Source: Micromussa lordhowensis
Lineage: Eukaryota; Cnidaria; Anthozoa; Scleractinia; Lobophylliidae
Direction of reading: 5' to 3'
Assembly (NCBI GenBank): GCA_964020085.1
Contig: OZ026597.1
Coordinates: 18,160,109-18,224,108 of the forward strand
DNA: 64,000 nucleotides
The notes beneath the pieces were generated by a model, which was not told the origin of the DNA, ran no database searches, and saw only the letters and a list, made by a program, of their open reading frames with translations. Each line of letters opens with the position of its first letter. Positions within the stretch are counted from its first letter, which is position 1. Positions 11,491 to 22,001 of this stretch are shown piece by piece. The position numbers were made by a program, and so were the translations under genes.

Positions 11491-14400
11491 TTCGCCGTCA
11501 AAATGGCCACGGATTTAGCCTGCGCGCAACACCGGTATTCTTGTAACGCCTCAGGGTTTAGGAGACAATGCTATTCAAGTCTCCAGGGAACGCATTTGCA
11601 TATTTATGCACACCTTCTCTGGTTCTCGGTCTCTTTCGCCAAGTTACGCCGTTCTGGTCCAGTGTTTTTTTGCCCCTCCCACCTCTCCTTCGGCGACGCG
11701 TGCATCTTTCCCCTATTCACAAGCTGTATACTTAGGCAAAGGCTGACGACACCCCCACCCTAAAATACCCATATGACATGACACCCCATATCAAACGTCT
11801 TACGCACGCTTTAAAAACTAAGTGAACTTTATCGCTGAGATGGAGTCTACTTAAGTGTTTAAGTCAGTCTCCTTTTCCTAATTAAAACCAACGCCAAGCA
11901 AATGTCTCTTTTCCCACGACTCTTTTGAATGTTAATTTCTGGTATCCCCCGGGTTACGAATTCCGCCCACATTTTTGCTAAAGGCGCTTTAAGAGAGTCT
12001 CTGTTTTTCTTCTCAGTTATTTTTCTGCTTAATAAAAGGCGCGTCCTATATTTACTGGCCGTATTTTTATGAATTGTCTTGCCCATGACGCTTTTCATCA
12101 ATTTGTTCCCTCGATTTCTAAAGCGTTTCATATGTTTGAGCAGATGAAGAATTGTTCTTTGCATTGGTTAAAATTCTCCTCAGCTGTTTGACCTCAGTTT
12201 TGAATTGATTAAACAATCCCTTATTCCGCCCGGCAGTGACATCCAGCTATTTATACAGTAAACCGTGTCGTTCGGCATCATGCTACGGAAACCAGGAATT
12301 GTTCGGGAAGTGTTTGGCCCAGATGTCCCTAGTATGACCTGTTGTGTAGTTTTGACACCCTTCGGCATCAGACGAGTTTGGTCGAACAATTGATGTTAAT
12401 TTCCTTCCCTTTTTCCCACGCTTGCTGCAGGCTAAAACTCTCTTGGCGAAACCAAAGAAAAATAACTTAATATTGTAGCAGCTATATTTTTATTTAGAAA
12501 ACCCGAGATGACTGGCAGGGGTGTTGCGAAATTATAATTAGGGCTTTGTCAGGTGTGCCTCGTAGTTGTCAGTGCGGTTTTCTATCATCGCGCTTAAGCT
12601 TCAATAGTATATGTAGTGACCTTGGTAAAAAGAATGTCTAATTTTATCAGTGGTGGATTGTTTAGAGGAAGATTTGATGTCTAAGCAAACTGCGAATACG
12701 AGACTTGACGCACGTGCTACATCAATAAAATAATAAAAAACAACTTTATTAAAGTGTAAAATGTATTTAGCCTTTAGGGACACTTGATATATACAGTAGA
12801 ACCCCGGTAACTCGAACTCTGAAGGGAAACGAAAAACAGTTCGAGTTAGCGGTGGTTCGAGTTATAGGGGTCGATTGAATGTTAATAGTTTACTGATTTT
12901 ACAGCACTTCACTATAGAGTACAGTGCAAATGTGACAGCTAAAGGCACTGCATCCGGTATGACTCATAAGATCGGGAAATGACTGTCAAAAATTTGAACG
13001 ATCGGTTGCACTAACTAAAACTGATCAAACTGCTGTAGTGTTAGTTTTGAGTGTTTTTACCGATTATACGACAAGAAAAGCTAATGGGATGACATCATCC
13101 GTCGTGAGTTACGTGAACCAGAATTCGAGTTATCTGGGTAAATTTTGATCAAGGGAAACGAAATTTAGTTCGAGTTAGCGGGGAGTTCGAGTTCGAGTCA
13201 CCGGGGTGCTACTGTATAGGGTAACGTGACATGAAGTGGAGCTTATCGCATGCTTGATACCGAATACGTGCACACTAATATAAGAAACTGTAGACCTTTA
13301 TTAAAGAGGGTTTAAAAGGGTTACAAAGGGAGTTCAGCTCCCTTTCACAATTAGTTAAAAGGAGAACCAATCGCGGTGGTTTCATGAAATATTTCAGTAA
13401 TATTTTTACTATTTTGAAATTAACGGTTGTTTTTGATTTGTTTATTTGCAGGCTGCCATGCCAGTAAGTACGAACGGGCATTATTAAAGAAGCTCTTTCA
13501 CTCCGACTACGACAAGAACGAACGACCTGTTGTGAACGACTCAGACGCCGTCGTAGTTGTTTTTGGTTTAACGCTAAATCAGATTGTGGATGTGGTAAGA
13601 TGTTCTGAACAGTTTTACACTCAAGTTTTCTTAATGTAAATGTAACACTGAAGTTGCTAGAGCTATGTGGCTGAGTTTCGACCTTTTCTCAATCCATGTC
13701 TAAGAGGGCTGTGGCCTTGTTAACGGTTGATGTTTTCACCCTGGATCGAGTGGTCGGGGTTCGCCTAAGTAAAGTAACTTAAGAGGGTACCTTTTGTCCG
13801 GCGCATCTTAAAAAATTGGGCCAACTTTTTCAAGTGTATCGTTTGTGATCCATCTCAATCTTGCGCATTCGTACCGCTCCCTTTTTGTTCTTGGTTTATT
13901 AGAACTTTCCAGATGATTTTCTTTCTTAAAAAGCTATTTGTTTTTTCTGTTTGAAAGGATTCTTGGCCATGAGAAAAATGACTTCAAGTGTCGTGAGTTA
14001 ACTCATTTAACTGGCAATAGTCCTTCACTCGTCCACAGAGGCCTTGCCTATTCCAGGGTCTCGGTCAGATCCCGCTCGCTTTTCTTTCGCCCGCCCTCTT
14101 TTTTTCGATCGTTCACACAGACCGACAGTCTGGAACACAGCACCACAAATGGGTTTTCTTAAAGTCGGTTCATTTTACGGTTACAAAGGCACGCGTAGGC
14201 CTGGCGAGTCACATGGGCTTAAAGACAGACCGTTTTATATTATCTCATCTTGAACCCTATTGTTACCACACCATTGTTACCACACCATATGCACAGCACG
14301 AATTAAAAAGCTATAAGTGACTGAGGGTCTTCCTTTGTTCTTTAGGATGAAAAGAATCAAATTCTAACAACTAGCGCCTGGGTGAGGCAGGTAAGAAGTA

Positions 14401-17400
14401 TTAACATGTACCTCTATTTCCATTATGTCTTAAAATGAACAGATTGTAAGAGGACGATAATGTGAATGAAAACAGGGTTAATAATAGGTCATCTTTGCAC
14501 GCCAAACCTCGTCAGCGCCTTTCTACCTTTCATTCTAATGCTTAACTTTGATCTCAATGGAGCACAAACCTTTCTCGGTCCAAAAACAAACTTATTCTGA
14601 GTATTGTCAGAGCCCGTCGTTATCTAAGAGGCGCTGCAAAACGACTTCACGTAGCCTTATTTCGTCAGTGCCAACGTAACATCTTTTAGAGTACTTCCAA
14701 ACTCGAGTTGGAGAATAAGATACAGAATCTACAGTGAAGGATTTGGGAGACATGTTCTTGGGACTGTGCTGTAGTTGGACGTACAGTATACATAGAAAGA
14801 AGGGAGACGGTGAAAAGTATAGAATTAGTTAGCAACCAGCAAGATAGATGAAGGCCGCACTGAAGTATTACGCAAAGAATAGGGAATAAAATCGATCAAG
14901 GAAGCAAGAAAGAATACAGAGACACAAAGGTGCACTTAGGAAATAATGAGCTGGTGAAGAAAATATAATGAACAAAGATAGCAATCATAGCACAATAGGT
15001 AAGTAGCGATGTTTTGTTCTTTAGTCAGTTGAACTGAGTTAGATGGACGTAACAACGATGATTTAATGTGAGGTTTAATCGTGTTGGTTATCTGTCCTCA
15101 GATTTGGAATAATCCGCTATTAGCATGGAACAGCACTGAATATGGTGGATTAACAACAATTAATGTTGCTCCAAAGAATGTTTGGCTTCCAGATATTGTT
15201 CTATATGAAAAGTAAGCCATCTAGCTATCCTTGTTTTTGTTTTTATCGATGTTTTCTGGAGATAATGCATCTTTGAAGGAAAGTCACCACTGACGCCGAA
15301 GATTCAGTTTTAAATGCGGCTATAGAGAACTTCACGATACTGGAAGTCCCTGAACTCGTTCAGGTTCTTCTTCAACAGGATATCATCCCTCTGTGCAAGG
15401 TTGATGATTTTATTAAGTGTTGGGCTTAAAGATCGGTACACTCAAGGGGACATGTTGCAGGGATATGAAGTTGGATATGTAGCAGAATGTTTCTCGTGTT
15501 TCTCTGCTTCTTATCCGCAACATGTTGCGCAAAATTCAGCTGGTTTGAATTCGTGCGTCATGAGGCAGGGACAAAATGACCAAAGTGTCGCATCGCGTGC
15601 ACTGGTCTTGCAAACTGTCCCCGTACAACCACTTATGTCCAGGATTGAACGCAAGTATTGTTTAATTAGTACTTCATATTTGGCAGAGGTATCTGACATT
15701 TTCATATTACTTCATATTTGACAGAATTGTGAGTGTTTTGGCGATTTTTTACCAATGAGGACACTTTGTGATGCTTATCATAAGGAATTCGAATCTCATT
15801 AGCGGTCAATCCTGGACATATCTGCCGGCATTGAGTCAATTCATTGAAATCTATTCATTATAAGAACTCTTCTCCTGTTTGAAGAAGCCAGTTAAAGCAC
15901 TCAGTACTAACATTTACCATGTTCGTTTGCAGCGCTGACGACGACATTAGCTTTGGCGGCAACTTGGACCGTCTTAACTTCAGGGTTGTTCTTCATCATT
16001 CGGGAAAGAATGTGTGGCTTTCGCCGGTCACCTTCAAGAGCAAATGTCGCATCGACATTAAGTACTTCCCTTTTGACACACAGAATTGTAAAATGAAATT
16101 CGGATCGTGGACTTACGATGGCTTCCGACTGGACGTCACAAATGAGAGCATGTCCGCGGACCTGGGAAATTACATCGATAGCGCCGAGTGGAAACTTGTC
16201 GGCGCTCCGGCCCGGCGGAATGTTTTGAAGTATTTTTGTTGCGAGGAGCCGTTCCCGGATGTGACGTATACGATCATCATCCGACGGCGTTCGCTGTTTT
16301 ACATGATGAACCTGATATTACCGCTGGTCATCATCACTGTGTTGATAAATGTGTCCTTTGTACTTCCTGCAGAGTCAGGTGAGTTAATCTCGTTTTCTTA
16401 AAGGTACTGCCACATTATGGTGACCTCCGCGGTTGCGACCGGAAATTGGGTGGTTGGGACTGAGGGGAGGGGAGGGGAGGGTGCAACATTCTACCTAGTA
16501 GCCTTTACACAGTTTTTGTTTCAACACTGTGAAAACATTAGTCTAGCTAAAAACAATGTTTGAAAAATGCTTTAAAACTGTTTTACGTGTTTGCTGTCGG
16601 GGACTCTGTGATGTATATACTGAACCAGTGGAAAGTGTTTTTCGAGCATTCTGATTGGCTGCTTAAACTCAGGATAGTGTGTGCTGTCCACCTCCCAGCT
16701 CACGCGAGTTATAAGCAAAATGGTTTCTCCTACCGTAGCAAGAGAAGACATTTGAGCAGTCTAAGAAGCAGCTGCCCCTGCTAACACAAAATGAATAAAT
16801 AATGCAGTAAATAAAATAAAGTATATAAATATATAAATTAAAATTGTTCCCTTGCCCTTCACAGGTGAGCGTATTTCCCTCACAATAACCATCCTTCTTG
16901 CCATGACGGTTTTTATGTTGGTTGTGGCGGAAACAATTCCTCCATCTTCAGATGTAGTTCCGCTCATCGCCAAGTTCTACATGGCTGGAATGGTTGAAAT
17001 GGCCGTAGGCCTGGTCTGGACTTGCTACATCTTGAAGTATTATCACTCTGATGTCATTGAGATGCCAAAGTGGGTCCGAAAATATGTGCTGGGCTACCTC
17101 GGCCACTTCTTTGGAATCAGCATGGAAAACCTCAAACGTATCCAAGAACATTCAAATCTGCGTAAGGATACGGGTCGAAAGGCAGCCATTCAAACGGCTT
17201 TGGACCCGGTTGGTAGAACACACCAAATAAGGACTAAACTTCACATGTTAAACAGCCACAACAACAACCCCTATGACAGTCATTATAGACACCTTAATTC
17301 GACGCCAAACGGTTTTCTTTCGGTGTCACCAGCGCTGGACGCGTCGGAAATCTCTTTGAACCAACAGGACGGTTTCCGGGATCCTGTTCTACAGCTTGGC

Positions 17401-17589
17401 GAGAGGATCCTGGATCGAGTTGACACACTTGTCGAGAACTCAATCGTCGACGACAGGATCAACAATCACAAAGAGGAATGGCGGATAGCAGCCATGGTGA
17501 TGGATAAACTGTCACTCTGGGTGTTTGGCATAGCTGTGCTTGTCACTGTATTCGGCTGTTTCTTGCAAGCGCCTGGTTATGTTGCCTGA
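8469..17589 (+). CDS. Receptor A: nicotinic acetylcholine receptor-like subunit, alpha type, complete (6 coding exons)
   Basis: Cys-loop ligand-gated channel subunit acting in the plasma membrane. Exons: 8469-8532, 13452-13594, 14346-14390, 15102-15211, 15933-16378, 16865-17589; total 1533 nt, 510 aa, all junctions GT-AG and in frame. Residues 1-~25 are a signal peptide. The ligand domain carries the WLPDIVLYE loop-A motif, the Cys-loop (C159 and C173, 13 residues apart), GSWTYDG (loop B) and vicinal C223-C224 (loop C, KYFCCEEPFPDVTY). M1 is about 241-265, M2 273-292 (Glu at -1' and 20', Ser 2', Thr 6', Leu 9', a cation-channel pattern), M3 305-326 and M4 485-503, with a cytoplasmic loop of about 158 residues. 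NST and NES sequons are present. Odd points: the M1 end reads INVSFVLPAES, and M3 contains a Glu. The length fits the family. I cannot assign an orthologue among the alpha subtypes. Confidence 0.93.
8722..9080. mobile_element. Interspersed element in receptor A intron 1
   Basis: Ends are roughly inverse (GCGTCCACACCACACCAGAGG against CCGTCCACAGCACGCCGGAGG) and the interior is full of GAAAAC and TTTTCG words (AAAACGCCG, TTTTCGAAAACG). It lies between two copies of a ~63-nt flanking sequence. Open frames on both strands here are by-products of the repeat. Confidence 0.5.
9930..10026. mobile_element. 97-bp palindromic MITE with 9-bp target duplication
   Basis: 32-nt terminal arms (9930-9961 and 9995-10026, starting TAGCCTGCG) are reverse complements with one mismatch around a 33-nt loop. 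The element is flanked on both sides by the same 9 bases ATTCTATCG (9921-9929 and 10027-10035), a perfect target site duplication. A 9-bp duplication suits Mutator-like elements. It sits in receptor A intron 1, next to a LINE remnant. Confidence 0.8.
10042..10682 (+). mobile_element. 5'-truncated LINE remnant with TTA tail
   Basis: At 10045-10269 a frame reads IFYGDTMWGYKGNHATLMNE and LQLLQNKA; after a stop and frame change it continues SDIHSYNTHGKSNFYLPRVT and NYGKQRLLYEGI (about 10290-10395). These match the C-terminal tail of LINE polymerases (LQ-x-LQNKA, H-x-YNTR, GKQ). The copy ends in a TTA microsatellite (10624-10680). Stops and shifts show it is dead. Confidence 0.7.
10624..10680. repeat. 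(TTA)n microsatellite
   Basis: About 19 TTA units with two TTTTTA interruptions; the tail of the LINE remnant. Confidence 0.9.
10680..11417. repeat. Inverted repeat with THAP-like coding remnants
   Basis: Arms of about 200 nt (10680-~10880 and ~11215-11417) are diverged reverse complements, starting ACACCGAATG next to an ATT tract on each side. Both arms encode the first zinc ligands of a THAP domain (FCVSECHQKG at about 10840; CCVCECHQ in the - strand copy near 11260). The left copy continues to ETENVCSLHF but lacks the middle of the domain. Probably remnants of a P-element-like or other THAP-bearing transposon. Confidence 0.6.
11415..11491. repeat. (ATT)n microsatellite
   Basis: About 25 units with one C interruption. 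Open frames reading poly-Ile or poly-Tyr across it are not genes. Confidence 0.95.
12794..13214. mobile_element. Pogo/Tigger-like MITE, 421 bp
   Basis: Ends CAGTAGAACCCCGGTAACTC and, reversed at the right, CAGTAGCACCCCGGTGACTC, both followed by TTCGAGTTAGCGG-type subterminal repeats and both bordered by TA (12792-12793 and 13215-13216). The TA target and CAGT ends fit pogo-group Tc1/mariner elements. No transposase. Lies in receptor A intron 1. Confidence 0.75.
13452..13594 (+). CDS. Receptor A exon 2 (mature N terminus)
   Basis: 143 nt between an acceptor (tttatttgcag) and a donor (gtaaga). It encodes the N-terminal helix (SKYERALLKKLF) and first strand (VVFGLTLNQIVDV) typical of nicotinic subunits. 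It ends in phase 0. Confidence 0.92.
14346..14390 (+). CDS. Receptor A exon 3 (45 nt)
   Basis: Encodes DEKNQILTTSAWVRQ, the most recognisable nicotinic strand. The 45-nt length is the same as in receptors B and C and in vertebrate nicotinic receptor genes. Flanked by tttag and gtaaga. Confidence 0.95.
15102..15211 (+). CDS. Receptor A exon 4 (110 nt, loops D and A)
   Basis: Begins IWNNPLLAWNSTEYGG, with the loop-D Trp and an N-glycosylation sequon, and ends VWLPDIVLYE plus two bases of a split Asn codon. Acceptor tcctcag, donor gtaagc. 110 nt is the conserved nicotinic receptor exon size. Confidence 0.95.
15933..16378 (+). CDS. Receptor A exon 5 (Cys-loop, loops B and C, M1)
   Basis: 446 nt covering the Cys-loop, GSWTYDG, the vicinal Cys pair and M1. 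It ends inside the Gly codon of ESGE, so the following intron separates M1 from M2. Receptors B, C and D have no intron there. Confidence 0.95.
16464..16481 (+). other. G-quadruplex motif in receptor A intron 5
   Basis: Four runs of at least three G separated by single A on the transcribed sense strand (three GGGG and one GGG), 85 nt after the exon 5 donor. It meets the standard quadruplex pattern. A role in splicing is only possible, not shown. Confidence 0.6.
16865..17589 (+). CDS. Receptor A exon 6 (M2 to stop)
   Basis: 725 nt from GERISLTITILL (M2) through M3, the cytoplasmic loop and M4, stop TGA at 17587-17589. Seven residues follow M4 (roughly QAPGYVA), a short extracellular tail. The M3-M4 loop has a C-terminal amphipathic stretch (DDRINNHKEEWRIAAMVMDK) that leads into M4, as in other nicotinic subunits. 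Confidence 0.95.
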
Positions 17590-17747
17590 TCCGCGCACGT
17601 GTAAGATTTGGATTCGAGAAGAAGCTCTTCTTAATTTCGGGCTTCTTGGTCCGTTTGGTGAGGTGCCGCGCTTCTTGGAAGCTCCGTATTGGCTTATATG
17701 AAGTTGCTGTGTTGGCTTGGCTATTTAGAATAACTTGAATGAATATG

Positions 17748-18314
17748 CAACAGAGCGGGACATTTTGTGATTGGAGTTACGGAGCTCTGCATCTTTGAAG
17801 CTTTTTGTTGTTATACTTGGAACACACCTGTCAATGTGCTTGTTGCAGAACTATAAAAATGATGGCACGATTTGTTATATCATTGTCATTATTGTACATC
17901 CCAGCATGTGAACAAATGCAATTACATATTCATATTTACCACGTCTAAGTATTACTCCAATGAAACTGAGTTTTTTCCTGTGTTTCAGACATAACGGTAA
18001 TTAAAAGTTTTTCGATATCCAATTTGTTGACACTAAAGGAACATCAACGAAACACCAACAGTAGCGGCAACAATAAAAACATGGTCTGTTCGTTGTGCTG
18101 TCAATGTTCGTGCTGTATTTGATTAATCGCGTGTGGAACAGACCTGGATATTTTGTGATTGAGTTAAGGGGGCTCTGGTCTGTGAAGTTTGTTGTTATAC
18201 GTGAATAAGCATGCCATTTGCTTGAATTTATAACTTGTTGCTGCTGTATAAATGAGGTGACGACTTTCTATATCGAAATCATGAGCTGTACATCCTTGCA
18301 TTTGGTCAAGGCAA
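17748..18314 (+). repeat. Diverged direct duplication in the receptor A 3' flank
   Basis: 17748-17922 and 18135-18314 share ATTTTGTGATTG, GTTGTTATAC, TGTACATCC and their order. The spacing is about 390 nt. Probably a tandem duplication inside the 3' untranslated region. Confidence 0.55.
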
Positions 18315-18446
18315 TTATAATCGCATTTTATGAAAAATCAAAACGTTCCTTGTTACAAAATATAAATAAATCCACAAACAGTGTACAAACAGCATTAAGC
18401 TATGAATATTTAAATTATGTAAAATAGATGAAGGGCATCAAATAAA
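18072..18446 (+). promoter_or_regulatory. Candidate polyadenylation signals of receptor A
   Basis: AATAAA hexamers occur at 18072-18077, 18365-18370 and 18441-18446, about 0.5 to 0.9 kb after the stop. The stretch also holds a diverged direct duplication (17748-17922 and 18135-18314), so alternative 3' ends are possible. Which signal is used cannot be read from sequence. Confidence 0.4.
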
Positions 18447-20533
18447 CCGTTAAAGCCATGTATTCATAAAGCACCGTTTGAAACATTCCGTACATATTGG
18501 GGGAATAGTGTAATTATGGCCTCTGTTCCGGAGGAGTGTAGGTGGCAAAAGGGTGAATTCGTAGTTCGTGTTTAGCGCTTGTCCTGTTGAAACGATTTTC
18601 TGGTAACTGTTTTGTCATTCCTGAATTTTATTTTTCATTTATCCCAGCCCACGTTGTCAGCTGCACCATGCTGCCATTGGACAGCTCAGGGATCTTTTAA
18701 TGTGCAACTGGACCCAAACATCATTTCGGAATGTTGTGTTTGATAGAGATCTTTACTCGCTCGTTTTACAGCCATGACTCAACGTTTTTAGCTATATAAA
18801 ATATTTGCCTTTTTGTTTGTTTCGTGTTTCTTTTTACGATGTGGTTGTGACCATAATGCGAAACGATGAGACCATTTTCTGTCTCATCTAGCAACGCTGC
18901 TTGCAAACCCCCTACCCTCCCAACCCTCGACGTAGGGACCCAGCTGAGTTTTATACGAGGAGGCTCCACCCTGTAGTTCAAACCATCCCCCTTATATATT
19001 ATTATTATTTACAGAAAAGGTAGCCCTTCGTATTTGAAAGCTTTCATATACGTTCCACCTAAATACCTAACGGAGAACCAATGTGTCGTTTTTTTACGAC
19101 CTTGGATAAATTAGCATAGTTAGGTGATCTAGTTTGTTTTGAAAGGACCTAAGGACACTTCGGCTCATGAAATTCCCACCGTTTGGTATACCCCCAGCCT
19201 GAAAAAGGTTTGCCTTTCGTGCGGAGTCTCCTTGGGTGAGGGAGTTCTCTCCGGGATGCTCGTCATTCGTAAGTAGAATTCGGATCCCCAGGGAGCCTAC
19301 CTTCGAGCGCTACGAAAAAGTATTACCACGGGGGGGGGGGGGGGGGGAGTTTAGGATGAATTTGCTTTGCAGAAATTAACAAATGCTCTTGAGTTGTCAT
19401 AACTTATCAGTTCGTCGAGCCGTAAGCTGTATAATGTTATTTTTAAAACAGGTTTTACATTTTTGGGATACTTTGGTTAACGATAACTAATGACCATTGA
19501 GATGGGCATGAATTTTTGGGTCGGATACTGGTACTTACCAGAAATTAGGCAATAATCATAATTTGTACAAGGAAGAGGAGGCAATTGAACAACTTGAGGA
19601 ACTTATGTGGCATTTCCGCTGGTTTGTAAAACGCCGGCGACAAAATATAGGAATGCTGATATCATCTACCGTAACACGGATTTGTCGTGACAAATCTTCA
19701 TTTCTTTGCAGAGTAATCCTTCATTTTTTGGTTCTTTCTTTTGTCTTATGTAATAGAAATCTCGCGAATTTCTTTCAAATTCATTTACAGCCATTTTTTG
19801 CTTTCGGAAGTACGTGACCGCGGTTGTTTTTGCTTTGTTCTGGGACATTCAAAGCATCCGATTTAATCTATGAATATTGACGACTTGATGACCGTTTAAT
19901 TGGCAAGATGGCAATGCTGGTCCCACATTCAACAGCCCTGTTTTTTTCTTTCTGTGTCGGAAACCACAGAGAAGGGCACAGAAACGCCTCGATGTTCATT
20001 TTATTCTTGACGGCAACACATTGTTTCCTGTTCCGCAAAAGTTTTCTCCGTTGATGTCATTTATGCTTCTGTCATCTGACTATACAGAGGTTATTACAGC
20101 GGTAACACCAAAACAGTATGAAGTGCTTCGCTCTCACGGCACCTGGAACTCTCTCGTGTAACTTGAATGCCGCTATCTTCACACTTTGATCTAACAAGAA
20201 CGCATAGTAATCAGTTTGCGGTTTTTCCGCTCGGTAACGAAACGAAAATATTGACAAACCGCGAAAGCACACTTTGAGGGGAGGGGCTCGCTGGCATTAT
20301 TTCACGATGATTTTGGTTTTATTGAGCTAAAAACCGCCAGACACATGGAAAATGAGCTCCAGAATGTACGCGCCCTGTTTTTCGGCAACGCCCGTCACGC
20401 TAACTGTTGTTACCAACCTAACACTGAAAGCGAAAAATGGAAGCATTTGCATTCAGTGTGTTTCTGAACTCACTCATGGTCGGCCAGGTGCTCGGGAGTA
20501 GCGCACTATGAAACATTTCGTGGCCAGTTCAAT
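18447..20533. other. Intergenic, no gene recognised
   Basis: Short open frames only, none recognisable; one G homopolymer. Confidence 0.5.
19330..19347 (+). repeat. G homopolymer, 18 nt
   Basis: Uninterrupted run of G; length may be unreliable in assembly. Confidence 0.9.
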
Positions 20534-20745
20534 TGAGTATGGTGAAACAAATGTATAACCGTTTTCTGGATCAAAAAGCTGTATTTAGACACAAATAGGA
20601 TTAAAACCCTCTTTGCGCGGTGTTGCAAACCAAACCAGTGCAGTCGAGTATGGTAAACCAAATGTATAACCGTTTTCTGGATCAAAAAGATGTTTTTAAA
20701 CACAAAGAGAATTCAAATTCTCTTTGTGCGGCGTCGCAAACCAAT
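20534..20745. repeat. Two-copy tandem repeat, period about 113 nt
   Basis: Copy 1 from 20534 and copy 2 from 20646 share GAGTATGGT, then AATGTATAACCGTTTTCTGG and ATCAAAAAG, and later CTCTTTG-GCGG-GT-GCAAACCAA. Only two copies, so not a satellite array and not a CRISPR. Confidence 0.75.
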
Positions 20746-20956
20746 AGCCCACAAATTCGCTGTGATAATCATTCCTCGTTTCTTTATTCACGATGCCTTT
20801 CAAGATAGGACCCTTGTCGCGGTAGTTTCCTTAATTTTTGAACCAATCTTTTCCGTAATCTTAAACGTTTAGCTGGAGGAAAGTCGCGATGAAAAGTGTG
20901 TTTCCTCGCGCCTTGTATCGGCTACGAAGACACCCAGACCTTAGTGTTTGGGGAGC

Positions 20957-21186
20957 AGGGTTGGCGCAGCGGTAAGAGCGCTCGCCTTCCACCAATGTGG
21001 CCTGGGTTCGATTCACGTCAGGTGTCATATGTGGGTTGAATAGCTGTTATCGCAGTTATCAGCGGTTTGACATGCAAACGAGGCGAAAGGGTCAATTCTG
21101 CTTTGTATTGACCCTTTCGCCTCGTTTGCGTGCATTTCTAAACAAAAGAACATTTGATCGCAGACTCAACTGCAATAACAGCTATT
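20957..21186 (+). mobile_element. tRNA-derived SINE with a long hairpin
   Basis: The head has pol III promoter boxes: box A TGGCGCAGCGGTAAGAGCG (20962 on) and box B GGTTCGATTC (21005-21014). It does not fold as a proper tRNA, so it is a SINE. Downstream is a perfect 22-bp hairpin (21074-21095 with 21108-21129, loop 12 nt) nested in a second pair of arms, AATAGCTGTTATCGCAGTT (about 21040) against its near-perfect inverse ending about 21186. Confidence 0.75.
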
Positions 21187-21760
21187 TACTACGGGTTCTC
21201 CTCCCTCTTGGAAATTACCAACATTTCCAAATTCCAATTTGATCTGGATAGAGCAATCGCATGGAAATCAGCTAGGGCTGATGTGGCTTTCTCTCTAAAT
21301 ATTATCATTTATTTTATTTTAATCTTTTCTTCTGCTACCATCCGTCCTGCTGTGTTTTTGCTTCCTGTATCGATTTATTTTTTTACCAAGTAGAATTAGA
21401 ACCAATTTATCCACTTTTTACGTTTTAGACACCACTCCGTTTCGTGTTTCTTTCGGGTAAATAAAAAGTTTTTAAATTCGTTGCCAAGGGTGGAATAATT
21501 CGGGTATAACAACGTCAACAATTTACAACGATATTCCCATGCAATATATTAATATTGTCGGTAACGAAATGACCATGGGAAATTTATTTGCAGTCCTTGG
21601 CACAATACTAGTTTTTTTTAGGTAGTGACTGTTTGCTGACCGGCTTGAATAGGGGTAAAAAGGGGTAACTGAAAAAGTTACTACAATTAAGTGGAGTCAA
21701 GGCCAGGTTTTAAAATCTGAAGAATAGTCGGTGGGAAATGTTGTGCGACGTTAACATTCA

Positions 21761-22001
21761 GGGCCGGGTTGTTCGAAAGCCGGTTAACGCTAACCTAGGA
21801 TTAAAAGTTAATCGTAGCATTGATTTTTCTTGAATAAAAATGTTTTCAACTTCTAATGTTTTGTGTAGTTTGAGATTACTCAAACTAAAAACAGAAAGAC
21901 AAACAATATAAACAGAAAACTTCACTGAAAAGTCACAAAACTGAAATCAAAATTCTCGCTAATCCTGGGTTAGCTTAATCGGGCTTTGAACAACCCGGCC
22001 C
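21761..22001. mobile_element. MITE with GGGCCGGGTTGTTC termini, 241 bp
   Basis: Terminal inverted repeats GGGCCGGGTTGTTCGAAAGC and, at the right end reversed, GGGCCGGGTTGTTCAAAGCC, then GTTA/CTAACC and AGGATTA in both. ATTCA lies directly before the left end and three bases after the right end, a possible target duplication. AT-rich interior without coding capacity. Confidence 0.7.

Noticed and set aside
11247..11763. Open frames of 97-145 codons reading poly-Ile, poly-Tyr or similar
   Set aside because: They are translations of the ATT microsatellite and the flanking inverted repeat.
20534..20745. CRISPR-like direct repeats
   Set aside because: Only two copies, long period, eukaryotic context; not a CRISPR.
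20957..21030. tRNA gene
   Set aside because: Box A and B sequences are present, but no full cloverleaf with acceptor stem could be drawn and the sequence runs on into a repeat; SINE is the better call.
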